Source of the DNA: Streptomyces sp. SAJ15 | Lineage (GTDB): Bacteria > Actinomycetota > Actinomycetes > Streptomycetales > Streptomycetaceae | Direction of reading: 5' to 3' | Length of the DNA: 64,000 nucleotides | NCBI RefSeq assembly: GCF_007595705.1 | Contig: NZ_NISY01000006.1 | Span: 124,001-188,000 of the forward strand | Made by a program: the position numbers and the translations under genes | In this document: positions 1-8,661 of the stretch, one piece after another | How the letters are laid out: every line of letters begins with the position of its first letter | Numbering within the stretch: position 1 is the first letter of the stretch | The notes under the pieces: generated by a model | Seen by the model: the letters and a program-made list of their open reading frames with translations, nothing else | What the model was told of the DNA's origin: nothing | Database searches by the model: none

Positions 1-1152
1 GGCGACCGCCCCGGCACGCTCCAGGGTGACGCCGTCCAGCCACTCCTGGACCAGGACGCGGGCGGAGGAGAGTCGGTGATGGACTCGCGGCACCTTCACC
101 CGGGCATCGGGCGTGTGTCCGCCGCAGGCCGCCGCGACCGCGTCGGCGTTCCGCGCCTCGATACGGAAGTCCAGCTCCTCGCGCACCGCCACGGCGAAGC
201 CGTCCGCCAGATCGCGCAGCCCGAAGGCCTGCACGGCGCGGGCGCGGACATGCAGACCCTGCGCTATGGCCAGCACGATGTCGAGATCGCGCTCCACGGA
301 CTCGCGGACCCCGGGCCGCTGCACCTTCACCGCCACGGTGGTGCCGTCCCGGAGCCGGGCCCGGTGCACCTGCGCGATGGAGGCGGCGGCCAGCGGCTCG
401 CGGTCGAACTCGGCGAAGACCTGGTCGACCGGCGCGCCCAACTCCTCCAGGAGCACCGCCTCGACCTCGGGCCAGGGCGCCGGCGGCACCTCGTTCTGCA
501 GCCGGCTCAGCTCGTCGACGATGTGCGGCGGCAGCAGATCGCGCCGGGTGGAGAGCACCTGGCCGAGCTTGATGAACGTACCCCCGCACTCCTCCAGCGC
601 GAGCCGCAGCGAGCGGGCGGCGTGCAGACCCGCCTCGTCCGGGTGCGCCGCCCGGTCCAGGCTGGCCCGCCCCCGCACATAGCGGCCCAGGTCGTGGCGC
701 ATGAAGATGCGGCTGATCTGCGAGTAACGGCGGGCGCGGACCAGGCGGCGGCGCAGCCGGCGCAGCCAGCGCACCGGGCGGATCCAGCTGCCGGACGGGA
801 ACGCCACCTCGATGGCGACGAGTACGGTCATCGCCGCCAGCAGCGACAGCGTCACCCCGACCGTCGACAGGGCCGCCAGACTCCGCTTGTCGTCGATGAG
901 CGCGCCGAAGGCGTGGAAGGAGGCGAGTCCGGCCAGTCCGGCCGTGAAGGTGCGCAGCAGTCCGACCCGGATGCCCAGCAGACGTCGTGAGCCCACCGAG
1001 ACGCCGACCATGAACAGGGACAGGCTGACCGCCGCGACCACGGCGGCCAGCGGCCAGGTGGCGGCCTTCTCGGCGGCACTCGTGGCGAGGGTGCCGCCCG
1101 CGGGTATCGCGGGGGCCAGGACGAAGGCGGCGTGGGCTGCCAGGTCGGGCAT
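1..1152 (-). CDS. AarF/ABC1/UbiB-family atypical kinase (3' end outside window)
   Basis: Reading leftward from an ATG at 1150-1152, the frame stays open for all 384 codons to the window edge, so the C-terminus is missing. The N-terminus has two hydrophobic segments (about residues 35-54 and 103-122), which suggests membrane anchoring. After it come the ABC1 family signatures: GGTFIKLGQVLSTRRDLLP, then AAASIAQVHRARL followed by VAVKVQRPG (the KxGQ-type and AxAS motifs that replace the usual glycine loop), then EELDFRIEARNA. ABC1 proteins are atypical ATPases/kinases linked to isoprenoid-lipid or quinone metabolism; the substrate here is unknown. It is transcribed away from the window and the neighbouring cupin/exporter pair runs in the same direction about 190 bp upstream. 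Confidence 0.9.
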   Translation of the reverse strand, partial: MPDLAAHAAFVLAPAIPAGGTLATSAAEKAATWPLAAVVAAVSLSLFMVGVSVGSRRLLGIRVGLLRTFTAGLAGLASFHAFGALIDDKRSLAALSTVGVTLSLLAAMTVLVAIEVAFPSGSWIRPVRWLRRLRRRLVRARRYSQISRIFMRHDLGRYVRGRASLDRAAHPDEAGLHAARSLRLALEECGGTFIKLGQVLSTRRDLLPPHIVDELSRLQNEVPPAPWPEVEAVLLEELGAPVDQVFAEFDREPLAAASIAQVHRARLRDGTTVAVKVQRPGVRESVERDLDIVLAIAQGLHVRARAVQAFGLRDLADGFAVAVREELDFRIEARNADAVAAACGGHTPDARVKVPRVHHRLSSARVLVQEWLDGVTLERAGAVA

Positions 1153-1341
1153 GGAGCGGTTCCCCTCGGGGGTGGGCGGTTCGATTCCGCGCCGTCACGG
1201 GCGCGGCGATGATCATCGTGACGGCCCGACCCCTGCGAGAGCAACCGGTTGCCGGCGCCTGCCTCCGCCGGCCCGACGCCCCGCCCCGCACGGGTCGCGC
1301 CGGGCGGAGGCGGGGCGCCGCGGAGGGACGCACCCTCACCT

Positions 1342-1785
1342 CTACCGCGTGCCCGCCTCTTCGAGCCGGTACAGCTCGGGCACGGACACCTTGATCGGCT
1401 CTTGCGTGGTGCGAGCGATCACGACGACCGCGGGCTCGTTCGGGTCGGGGTTCTCCTCGCGGTGCGGGACGAACGGCGGGACGAGGAAGAAGTCCCCCGG
1501 ACCGGCGGCGAGTCGTACCTCCCGAGTTCCGTCGTGGTAGACGAACACGGGGTGGCCGCTGACCACATAGATGCCCGCCTCCGAATCGCCGTGATGGTGG
1601 TTGTCCGTCGCGCTCGACGGCGGGTTCTCCACCAGACCCATCCAGAGCTTCCGCGAACCGACGGTGCCGCCGCTGATGGCGGCGTAGCCGTCCAACTCGC
1701 CGGATCGAATGTGGTGGACGCGGTTGTTCAGCGGAGCGTCGTCACCGGGGCGCGGCGCGGTCCCGGCGCCTTCGTACGTGGTCAT
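1342..1785 (-). CDS. Small cupin-domain protein
   Basis: 147 residues with a single conserved beta-barrel cupin core. The first metal motif is TDNHHHGDSEAGIYVVSG (HxHx4Ex-type) and the second region is GDFFLVPPFVPHREENPD. Function is unknown; small cupins act as dioxygenases, isomerases or sensors. The ATG at 1783-1785 overlaps the TGA of the upstream exporter gene (ATGA, 4 bp), and AGGAGA lies just ahead inside the exporter's 3' end, so the two are translationally coupled. The longer frame upstream has no cupin homology and was discarded. Pairing with a drug-type exporter suggests that it modifies or senses the exported compound, which is inference. Confidence 0.85.
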   Translation of the reverse strand: MTTYEGAGTAPRPGDDAPLNNRVHHIRSGELDGYAAISGGTVGSRKLWMGLVENPPSSATDNHHHGDSEAGIYVVSGHPVFVYHDGTREVRLAAGPGDFFLVPPFVPHREENPDPNEPAVVVIARTTQEPIKVSVPELYRLEEAGTR

Positions 1786-3320
1786 CGTGCGGCCTCTCCT
1801 GGTCCTCGGTTGCTTGGGCCGGGACCAGGGTGCGCGCCCACACCGGAGGCGACAACTGTTGTTGCCACTATGGCAACGCATGCCGGCTCGGCGCAGGCGG
1901 AATTGGGATCGGCGGAGGTCGTCGTGTCGCGTGTCCTGCCGGCGGCCGGCCCCGGGGGCAGCAGGGAGGCCGGGAGCAAGCCGAGCGCGGAGAGGCCGGC
2001 CAGGGCCAGCAAGGCGGGCCCCGGGGGTGGGGCGGACGCCGTCAGGGGGCCGACCGCGGCCGGACCGCTGTGCGTCATGCTGGCAGCGACGGCGATTCCG
2101 AGTGTCGGTCCGATGTTCATCGCGGTCTGTTTGAGTCCACCGACCACCCCGGCGTACTCGGGGGGCGCGTCGCCGACGACCGTCCCGGTCGCGGTGACCA
2201 TCACGGTGGCGAACCCCGCACCGAGCACCGCGAAGGTCGCGCCGGTGACCAACCAGGTGCCGGTCTGGTCAAGCCGGGACAGGCCGGCGATGCCGAGGGT
2301 GACGAGGAGCGTACCGGCGATCGCGGTGCGGCGCGGGCCGTACCCGCGCAGCGCGGCGCTGGCGGCGGGTGCGCCGAGGACCATGAGCGCGGTGAGCGGA
2401 AGGACCCGGAGGCCGCTGGCGAGCGGGTCGAGCCGAAGGAGGTCCTGGAGGAGGAAGTTGGCGATGAACAGCGCTCCGAACATGCCTCCACTGGTGACGA
2501 GGAGGAGCGTCATGGACGCCGTCACCGGTGTGGACCGGGCCACGGCAGCCGGAACGATCGGGTGGGCGGCGCGGCGTTCGTGCGCGACGAGCGCCGCCGC
2601 GAGGCCGACGACGGCGACCAGACCGAGCAGTGTCGGCGGGGCGGTCCAGCCACGGGACGGCACCTCGGCCAGGGTGTGCACCAGGACGGCGAGCGAGGAC
2701 ACCAGCAGGGTCGCGCCGGCGAGGTCGGGCCGCTGAGCGCCGACAGGTTCGGGCATGGGCGCCCGGACGGCGAGGGCGAGCGCGGCGATCACGAGCGCGA
2801 CGGGGAGATTGACCCAGAACACGGCGCGCCAGCCGAGTTGCTCGACGAGGACACCCCCGAGGACCGGACCGGCCCCCGCGGCCACCGCGATCGCGCTGGT
2901 GCGGATGGCGACCGGCGTGCCGAGCCGGTGCGGTGGGTAGCTCAGCCGCAGCAGCGCGAGTGTCGCCGGCTGCAGGAGCGCGCCGAACACACCCTGGACG
3001 GCGCGCAGGCCGATGACCCAGCCGATGTGGGGCGCGAGCGCGATGCCGGCTGAGGCGGCGCCGAAGCCGAGGGCGCCGACGAACAACAGCCGAAGGTGCC
3101 CGTACCGATCGCCGAGGCGCCCCGCGAGGACCAGGAACGCGGCCACCGCGAGCAGGTAGCCCGTACTGGTCCACTGGACCTGCGCCACGGTCGCGCCGAG
3201 ATCGCGTTGCAGGCTGGGCTGCGCCACGAGCAACACCGTGCCGTCCAGCGCGACGATCACCGCGCCCGCCACGCTGACGAGGAGTGCGAGGTGTGGTCGT
3301 GTGGAACTCTGGTCATCCAT
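1782..3320 (-). CDS. MFS drug transporter, DHA2 (14-TMS) type
   Basis: About 512 residues. The N-terminal motif LDGTVLLVAQPSLQRDLGAT and the loop LAGRLGDRYGH (MFS motif A) are typical of proton-coupled DHA2 multidrug exporters, and the length and hydrophobic pattern fit 14 membrane segments. It should expel drug-like or endogenous compounds across the cytoplasmic membrane. The start is ambiguous: ATG at 3320, or GTG at 3326. Neither has a clear Shine-Dalgarno and both fall inside or beside a palindromic operator, so the mRNA may be leaderless. It overlaps the cupin gene by 4 bp, forming a two-gene operon. No TetR-type repressor gene lies next to it, although the operator is of that kind. Confidence 0.88.
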   Translation of the reverse strand: MDDQSSTRPHLALLVSVAGAVIVALDGTVLLVAQPSLQRDLGATVAQVQWTSTGYLLAVAAFLVLAGRLGDRYGHLRLLFVGALGFGAASAGIALAPHIGWVIGLRAVQGVFGALLQPATLALLRLSYPPHRLGTPVAIRTSAIAVAAGAGPVLGGVLVEQLGWRAVFWVNLPVALVIAALALAVRAPMPEPVGAQRPDLAGATLLVSSLAVLVHTLAEVPSRGWTAPPTLLGLVAVVGLAAALVAHERRAAHPIVPAAVARSTPVTASMTLLLVTSGGMFGALFIANFLLQDLLRLDPLASGLRVLPLTALMVLGAPAASAALRGYGPRRTAIAGTLLVTLGIAGLSRLDQTGTWLVTGATFAVLGAGFATVMVTATGTVVGDAPPEYAGVVGGLKQTAMNIGPTLGIAVAASMTHSGPAAVGPLTASAPPPGPALLALAGLSALGLLPASLLPPGPAAGRTRDTTTSADPNSACAEPACVAIVATTVVASGVGAHPGPGPSNRGPGEAAR

Positions 3321-3357
3321 AGACACTGTCTACCAGTCACATGTAGACACTGTCTAC
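3319..3357. promoter_or_regulatory. Tandem palindromic operator of the exporter/cupin operon
   Basis: Two near-identical inverted repeats, TAGACA-C-TGTCTA at 3320-3332 and GTAGACA-C-TGTCTAC at 3343-3357, with centres 24 bp apart. They overlap the exporter's start region. Size and symmetry are typical of TetR-family operators bound by two dimers. The cognate regulator is not in the flanking DNA. Confidence 0.75.
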
Positions 3358-3706
3358 GCAGTCCTCTGGCGGCCATCTTGCCGGTCGTCCTGGTCGCCGT
3401 CGCTCGGTCGGGTCGCCGCCAGTTGGCGTTGCACGGCATGATCACGCCGGGGTAACGTGCCACCGACCTTAATGATCAATTCGGCGCATCAAGGCTGCTG
3501 TCGGCCTGAGGCGGCCACGGTCACAGGGGCGACGACCTCGTATGCGACGCGCGACGTCCCTTGTGGCACGGAGCGTTGGAGAGCCGGGTGCTCGCTTACG
3601 AGCGGCTGTCGGCGTGGACTCGCCGCGTACCGGTCACTCGTCGTACGCCTGCCGAGAGACAGTCGGTGCCGCCGGGTTGGACATTCGATCCTTCAGGGGG
3701 AACTCC
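3358..3706. other. Gene-poor interval
   Basis: No frame here shows family resemblance or a plausible start with ribosome-binding site. It must hold the upstream promoter elements of the exporter (leftward) and the promoter of the lectin gene (rightward). The CTTCAGGGGG stretch at 3691-3700 serves as the lectin's ribosome-binding site. Confidence 0.5.
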
Positions 3707-4153
3707 ATGAAGAAGCGCCTGATGCGCACATTCGCCGTCGCCGCGGTTCTCGCCCCGGCGCTGGCCGTGGTGGGTACGGGGCAGGCGAGCGCCGCGAGCC
3801 AGACCGTCACCTGGAAGAACAAGGGCAACGGCGAGTACCTGGCGTACTTCAACGGCAAGGTCCGTACGACCTCTGCCAGCGGGGCGAGCATGAAGTGGAC
3901 CGAGACCAAGCTGTCCGACGGTAGCTACACCATGAAGCACCAGCTCACCGGGAAGTGCCTCGACAGCAATGCGGCGGGTGCCGTCTACGTGGGTGCCTGC
4001 AACGGTGGCAACTACCAGAAGTGGTACGAGACCAAGGACTCCACGGGCTGGCGGCTGAAGAACAAGGCCACCGGGCGCACCCTCGGCGTGCAGCCCAGCG
4101 ACGTCGTCTACACCGCCTCCGACACGGGTGTCCCGCGCCAGCGCTGGAGCTGA
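3707..4153 (+). CDS. Secreted single-domain beta-trefoil (ricin B-type) lectin-like protein
   Basis: 148 residues. A Sec signal peptide (MKKR..., hydrophobic core about residues 9-25, ASA cleavage site near 27-29) is followed by about 118 residues of ricin-type fold. Q-x-W-like motifs are visible at YQKWYE and at the C-terminal RQRWS, with LTGKCLDSNAAGAVYVGAC between. Such domains bind galactose or other glycans and are normally fused to glycosidases, but here the domain stands alone, so it is probably a soluble extracellular carbohydrate-binding protein. The ATG at 3707 was chosen because the signal peptide starts there and it follows a GGGGGA ribosome-binding site; the frame upstream is not coding-like. 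It is monocistronic, with a hairpin terminator after it. Confidence 0.85.
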   Translation: MKKRLMRTFAVAAVLAPALAVVGTGQASAASQTVTWKNKGNGEYLAYFNGKVRTTSASGASMKWTETKLSDGSYTMKHQLTGKCLDSNAAGAVYVGACNGGNYQKWYETKDSTGWRLKNKATGRTLGVQPSDVVYTASDTGVPRQRWS

Positions 4154-4208
4154 CGCGTAGCTCGTACGCACGGCTCGCCTGCGGGGCTCGTTCCGGCTTC
4201 GTCGGTGT

Positions 4209-4245
4209 CAGGCCCTCCACTCGCCACACGCGGGCGGAGGGCCTG
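4209..4245 (+). terminator. Terminator after the lectin gene
   Basis: CAGGCCCTCC (4209-4218) pairs perfectly with GGAGGGCCTG (4236-4245), followed by TTCTT. It sits 55 bp past the lectin stop codon. Confidence 0.7.
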
Positions 4246-4362
4246 TTCTTCCCGCGCCGGGCCTGATCCTTCCCCGGCCGGGCCGACCTCACCCGCGTCG
4301 GATCGCTCGGGCGCGTGCGGGATACTGCGGTACACGAACTGCTGGTAGGGGTGGGGATATCG

Positions 4363-6570
4363 GTGCGACCGCTGGCGAAGGGCGATCCACAGCAGATCGG
4401 CCCGTTCCGGATCATCGGGCTGCTGGGCGGCGGCGGCATGGGGCGGGTCTTTCTCGGCCGTGCGGTGGACGGGCGGACGGTGGCGGTGAAGACCGCGCGC
4501 TCCGAGCTCGCGGACGACCGGGGCTTCCGGGCCCGTTTCGCCCGCGAGGTGGCCGCCGCCCAGCGGGTGGGCGGCCCGTTCGTGGCGCCGGTGGTCGACG
4601 CCGCGCCGGACGACGACGTGCCCTGGATGGCGACGACCTTCGTGCCGGGCGTCGCGCTGTCCGACGCCGTGCACGACCACGGGCCGCTGCCCGAGGCCGC
4701 GGTGCGACTGCTGACGGCCGGCCTGCTGGACGCCCTGACGGGGGTGCACGCGCACGGCCTGGTGCACCGCGACCTCAAGCCGTCGAACATCCTGCTCACC
4801 GTCGAGGGCCCGCGCGTCATCGACTTCGGCATCGCGCACTCCGCCGCGGACACCGCCCTGACGATGACCGGTACCGCACTCGGCACCCCCGGGTTCATGG
4901 CCCCCGAACAACTCGCCATGACGGGCCCCGGCGTCACGGGCGCGGCGGACGTGTTCGCGCTCGGCGGGGTGATCGTGTTCGCGGCGACGGGCAGCGGTCC
5001 GTACGGGAACGCCGAACCGCAGGTCCTCATGTACCGCACCGTGCACGAGAAGCCGCGGCTCGACGACGTCCCGACCGGCGGCCTGAGAGAGCTGGCGGCG
5101 GACTGCCTGGCGAAGGAGCCCCAGCGGCGACCCGCCCTGCCCGACCTCATGGCGCGGGTGGGCCCGCCGGGCCCGTACGGCGACTGGTTGCCGGAGCCCG
5201 TCGCCGCACAGCTGCGCCGGCTGTCCGAGCGGCTCGGCGATCCCCGGACCCCGGACCCGTCGGCGCCCGCGCCCTCGGCCGACGGGCCCGCCGGCACCTC
5301 CTTCGGCCCGCCGCCGAGTGGCACGGCGGGGACGGGCGGCATGCCCTCCTCGCCGGCGTACGGCACCACGCCGCCGCCCCCGGGCCCTCCCACGCCCTCC
5401 GCGCCGGCCACGCCCTCCGCGCCGGCCACGCCCTCCGTGCCCTTCGCGCCGGCCGCGCCGCACCCGGGTCGGTACGGTCCCGCTCCCACCACCCCGCCGC
5501 GGGGGCCGCACCAGGCCGCCCCACCCCCGGGACTGCACGACATCACCCCGGTGAGGCCGCCGTACGTCTCCGGAGAGCCCACGCCCCCCGGGTCGAGCCG
5601 GCGCCGTTTCCTCGCCGCGCTGTCCGCCGTCGGGGCCGTGGGCGGCGGCGGGGCGCTGGTCTGGGCGCTGCGACCGGATGGCCGGGACGAGGGCGGTGCC
5701 GGGCGGCGTACGGGGGCCGAGCCCGGCGGCTCCGGGAAGCCGTCCGGCGGCTCCGCACCGGGCAAGGCCCCCTCCGTGGTGACCCCCTCCGTCCAACTGC
5801 CGCAGGAGATACGCGACAAGGGCATCGTCACCGTCGGCTCGGACACCGCCTTCGCGCCCATGGAGTTCGTCCGGGACGGCGAGGTCGTCGGTGTCGACGT
5901 CGATCTCGCCAACGCCCTCGGCCGGGTGCTGGGCGTGCGCTTCGTTTTCCAGAACGCCGTCTTCGACACCCTGCTCACCGGACTGCAGACAGGCCGCTTC
6001 GACCTGGTCATGTCGGCGATGACCGACAACAGGGCACGTCAGGAGGGCCTCGCGGACGGCAAGAAGACCGGCGACGGTGTCGACATGATCGACTACTTCA
6101 GGTCCGGATCCACGCTCGTCGTCCGCAAGGGCAACCCGCAGGGCATCGAGAAGCTCGACGACCTCTCCGGCAGAACGGTCGCCGTGCAGCGCGGCACGTT
6201 CGGCCATGCTCTCCTGGACGGGCTGAACGACAAGGTCCGCAAGAAGCTGAGGATCCGGGAGTTCGACGCATCGGCGGAGGTCTACAACGACGTCGCCAAC
6301 GGCCGGTCCGCTGCCTGCGTCGACGAATTCCCGGTCGCGGCGCACACCGCCGCCACCCACTCGGGCGGCGACGCCCTCGAACTCAGCGGCGAACGGATCG
6401 AAGCCGTTCTCTACGGCATCGCGGTCGTCAAGCAGGGCACGGTCCTGCGCGACGCGGTGCGGAAGGCCCTCGACAGCCTCATAGCGAGCGGCGAGTACGC
6501 GCGGATCCTCAAGAAGTGGCATGTCGAGGACGGCTCGGTGGAACGAGCGGTGATCAATGGAGGCCGGTAG
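4363..6570 (+). CDS. Membrane Ser/Thr kinase (PknB-like) with extracytoplasmic solute-binding sensor domain
   Basis: 735 residues from GTG at 4363; the N-terminus MRPLAKGDPQQIGPFRII matches Streptomyces kinases, and a GTG 16 codons upstream is less likely. The kinase domain (about 13-270) has the glycine loop GGGGMG, Lys43, the HRDLKPSN catalytic loop (135-142), DFG (154-156) and PEQL, so it should be active. A Pro/Ala-rich linker (about 295-410) leads to one membrane segment (about 415-436). The C-terminus (about 478-730) is a family 3 solute-binding domain (IVTVGSDTAFAPMEF, VDVDLANALG, FDLVMSAMTDN), as in amino-acid ABC transporters. The protein therefore looks like a one-piece sensor that binds an extracellular solute, probably an amino acid, and phosphorylates cytoplasmic proteins. 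The ligand is unknown. A membrane-anchored unknown follows 24 bp later. Confidence 0.92.
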   Translation: MRPLAKGDPQQIGPFRIIGLLGGGGMGRVFLGRAVDGRTVAVKTARSELADDRGFRARFAREVAAAQRVGGPFVAPVVDAAPDDDVPWMATTFVPGVALSDAVHDHGPLPEAAVRLLTAGLLDALTGVHAHGLVHRDLKPSNILLTVEGPRVIDFGIAHSAADTALTMTGTALGTPGFMAPEQLAMTGPGVTGAADVFALGGVIVFAATGSGPYGNAEPQVLMYRTVHEKPRLDDVPTGGLRELAADCLAKEPQRRPALPDLMARVGPPGPYGDWLPEPVAAQLRRLSERLGDPRTPDPSAPAPSADGPAGTSFGPPPSGTAGTGGMPSSPAYGTTPPPPGPPTPSAPATPSAPATPSVPFAPAAPHPGRYGPAPTTPPRGPHQAAPPPGLHDITPVRPPYVSGEPTPPGSSRRRFLAALSAVGAVGGGGALVWALRPDGRDEGGAGRRTGAEPGGSGKPSGGSAPGKAPSVVTPSVQLPQEIRDKGIVTVGSDTAFAPMEFVRDGEVVGVDVDLANALGRVLGVRFVFQNAVFDTLLTGLQTGRFDLVMSAMTDNRARQEGLADGKKTGDGVDMIDYFRSGSTLVVRKGNPQGIEKLDDLSGRTVAVQRGTFGHALLDGLNDKVRKKLRIREFDASAEVYNDVANGRSAACVDEFPVAAHTAATHSGGDALELSGERIEAVLYGIAVVKQGTVLRDAVRKALDSLIASGEYARILKKWHVEDGSVERAVINGGR

Positions 6571-6594
6571 AAGGTCGGGGGGCGTGGGTCACCG

Positions 6595-7299
6595 GTGTTG
6601 GCGAACATCCTGATCGGCCTGATCACCAGTGTGATCAGCGGAGTGTCCGTGTGGCTGTGGCAGCGTGCGCGGATGGCCCGCGTATGGCGCAGGAGAGCGA
6701 CGTTCTTCGGCGTCAGCCCGGGCCAGGAATGCCTGATCGTCCTGAGTCACCATCACAGCTCGCCCCGGGTCACCGCACACCAGGACGTCCACGCGCTGCT
6801 GGAAGCGGCGGCGCTCGCCGAACAGCTCAGAGCGCGCATCAGCTTCGAGACGGCGGACCAGGCTCGCGGCAGCACCAGCTCGCGCACCGAGTTCTGCATC
6901 GGCGGACCGACCACCAACGAGCGTTCGGCCGGCCACCTCTCAGCCCACCTGCCCGGCGTCAGGTTCCGCCCCTACAGCAGCGGACCGGACTCCACCGCGC
7001 TCGTCGTCGGAGACCACGAGTACCGACTGGCCCGCGACGAGCGGGAGTACGCCCTGGTCGCCAAGTTCACCCCCCACGGAGCAACCCATCCCGTCTTCCT
7101 CATCTGCGGCCAGATGGCCAACACCAACCGCGCGGCCGTCTACTTCCTGAAACGCGACCACCGTTCGCTGGCCGGGACCCTGTCCTCCCAAGACCGGTTC
7201 TGCCTGGTCATCCGGGTGACAGCGCCACGTGTCTACGGATACCGACTCGTCGAACTCGAGCGAGACGTCACCGCGGAGGCGTTCAACGCGGGGACGTAG
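6595..7299 (+). CDS. Membrane-anchored protein of unknown function
   Basis: 234 residues from GTG at 6595. One N-terminal membrane helix (LANILIGLITSVISGVSVWL) is followed by the basic run WQRARMARVWRRR, so the remaining roughly 200 residues should be cytoplasmic. The soluble part opens with a beta-strand-like CLIVLSHHH, and its second half has strands VFLICGQMANTNRAAVYFL and FCLVIRV, reminiscent of a Rossmann-like alpha/beta fold. I do not recognise the family and see no catalytic signature. It starts 24 bp after the receptor-like kinase on the same strand, so the two are probably co-transcribed and it may be a substrate or partner of that kinase, which is inference from position only. Confidence 0.7.
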   Translation: MLANILIGLITSVISGVSVWLWQRARMARVWRRRATFFGVSPGQECLIVLSHHHSSPRVTAHQDVHALLEAAALAEQLRARISFETADQARGSTSSRTEFCIGGPTTNERSAGHLSAHLPGVRFRPYSSGPDSTALVVGDHEYRLARDEREYALVAKFTPHGATHPVFLICGQMANTNRAAVYFLKRDHRSLAGTLSSQDRFCLVIRVTAPRVYGYRLVELERDVTAEAFNAGT

Positions 7300-7423
7300 T
7301 CGCTGCTTTGCTCCCGATGTGCCTCTCCTCACGCCCGCACCGCCTACAGGGCATCGCGTGTCCGGGTCTAGCCTCGTTTGTGCGCCGTCCCCCAGCCGTC
7401 GTACATGAGAGGGAGTTGGCCGT

Positions 7424-7708
7424 ATGTCCTTCGGATTCGTCGCCTTCCACTATCCGCGACCCGACTACGCCGAGGAGTTCACCGACCGCGTGCACAAGGC
7501 TTGTGAGTTCGTGGCGTCCAGGCCGGGTGCTCTGTCGGCCGAATGCTGGGTCACGACCGAAGGAGGGGTGGTGGTGACGACCGGACGGTTCGAGACCGAG
7601 CAGGCCCTGCGGGCGGCCTTCTCCGCCGCCCGCGACGCGGGCGTGATCGTCGACGCCGACGAGCGCGAACACCGGCCCCGCGAGTTCTTCACCCTGCTTT
7701 CCCGGTAG
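7424..7708 (+). CDS. Small ABM-like (antibiotic biosynthesis monooxygenase/dimeric alpha-beta barrel) protein
   Basis: 94 residues, the normal size for one ferredoxin-like dimeric alpha/beta barrel subunit. The pattern FVAFHYPRPDYAEEFTDRV ... GALSAECWVTTEGGVVVTTGRFET ... ALRAAFSAARDAGV fits ABM or heme-degrading-monooxygenase-like folds. These small cofactor-free enzymes oxidise aromatic substrates, or act as stress-related proteins of unknown substrate. The ATG at 7424 is preceded by GGGAGTTGG. It appears monocistronic. Family assignment is moderate because sequence conservation in this group is weak. Confidence 0.6.
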   Translation: MSFGFVAFHYPRPDYAEEFTDRVHKACEFVASRPGALSAECWVTTEGGVVVTTGRFETEQALRAAFSAARDAGVIVDADEREHRPREFFTLLSR

Positions 7709-7810
7709 CCGCGGCACGGCACGACGTTCCCGGTGGCCTCGGCTCGGTGCCCGGCGCCGCGGCGCCACCCCGGAACCCGCCGTCCCGTCCTCTCGCGTGC
7801 GCCCGTCCGC

Positions 7811-8425
7811 TCAGCCCCGAGGAGGATTCCGCCTCGCCGCGGTCGTCTCCTCGCGTGCCCGAGCCCGGGCGAGCGACCACGCGCCCAGACCCACCAGTAC
7901 GGCCGCCGCGACCCCGTACACCGGCAACCACCGCGTCGTCGTGGTCGTCAGACAGTCGGCGACGGCCTCGTGGCTGTGCACCCGCTGCGCGCGAGCCAGG
8001 GCGGCGGGGTCGCGGCCGGCCAGGTCCGCCAGCGCGGCCTCCGCCTGGATCTCCTCGTACGCGCCCAGCTCAGGACACCCTTCACGAGAGCCCGGCATCG
8101 GGAACAGCCACGCCCAGCGCTGCATCGCCGGCGCCAGCGCGATGGCCACGCACAGACCGACGACCAGCGAGTACGCGGCCAGATTCCGCGTGTACGCGGA
8201 CCCGAGGCCGGGCCTCCACGTGGGCAGCCGGTAGAAGGAGAAGATCAGGGCGAGCAGTGTCACCCCGATGTATGTCGAGAACCATTCCCAGGAACCCTGC
8301 GCGAGTGCGGCCGCCAGCACGGCGGCGAGCGCGATGCCGATGACTCCCGGCTGGCCGGGAGGCCCGTCATGGCCTGCGCTCTTGGCTGCCGATCGGCCGG
8401 CTTCGTGAGCGCTGGGGTCGTCCAT
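7811..8425 (-). CDS. Integral membrane protein of unknown function
   Basis: 204 residues from ATG at 8425, which is preceded by AGGAGAG; the longer frame upstream lacks such a site. A hydrophilic N-terminus (about 28 residues) is followed by hydrophobic segments around GVIGIALAAVLAAALA, YIGVTLLALIFSFY, NLAAYSLVVGLCVAIALAP and, near the C-terminus, WLPVYGVAAAVLVGLGAWSLA. This gives about four membrane spans, with an extramembrane helical region (about 115-165) between the third and fourth. No enzymatic motif is visible and I do not recognise the family. It is transcribed leftward, convergent with the ABM-like gene. Confidence 0.65.
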   Translation of the reverse strand: MDDPSAHEAGRSAAKSAGHDGPPGQPGVIGIALAAVLAAALAQGSWEWFSTYIGVTLLALIFSFYRLPTWRPGLGSAYTRNLAAYSLVVGLCVAIALAPAMQRWAWLFPMPGSREGCPELGAYEEIQAEAALADLAGRDPAALARAQRVHSHEAVADCLTTTTTRWLPVYGVAAAVLVGLGAWSLARARAREETTAARRNPPRG

Positions 8426-8661
8426 GGTCTCTCCTGCATGAGGGGCGAGACCCTCAGCATCCGAGCCCATCGAGCCTCGGCATGGCGCCATGCCGGCCCG
8501 GCCCGGAGGTCTCCACCGGTTGGCGGGGCCTCCGGGCCCGGAGGGCCGCGCGGCCGCGCCCCGTGGGTCAGGTGCTCCCGGGAGGAGGAGCGGGCCCCGG
8601 CGGCCGGGCGGGTGCGCTCCGCCGGCATCTCGTCAGGCGGCGTCCTTCGGGCTGAGGCTCG

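Noticed and set aside
1191..1225. Terminator between the cupin gene and the AarF gene (GCCGTCAC/GTGACGGC)
   Set aside because: Only an 8-bp stem with a 19-nt loop; too weak to call with confidence.
3358..3706. A TetR gene to match the palindromes upstream of the exporter
   Set aside because: All six frames were read for an HTH followed by a helical domain, and none was found.
4108..6522. 804-codon open frame on the minus strand opposite the receptor kinase
   Set aside because: It is antisense to a gene with complete kinase and binding-domain motifs, is Gly/Arg-rich with no family pattern, and arises from GC bias.
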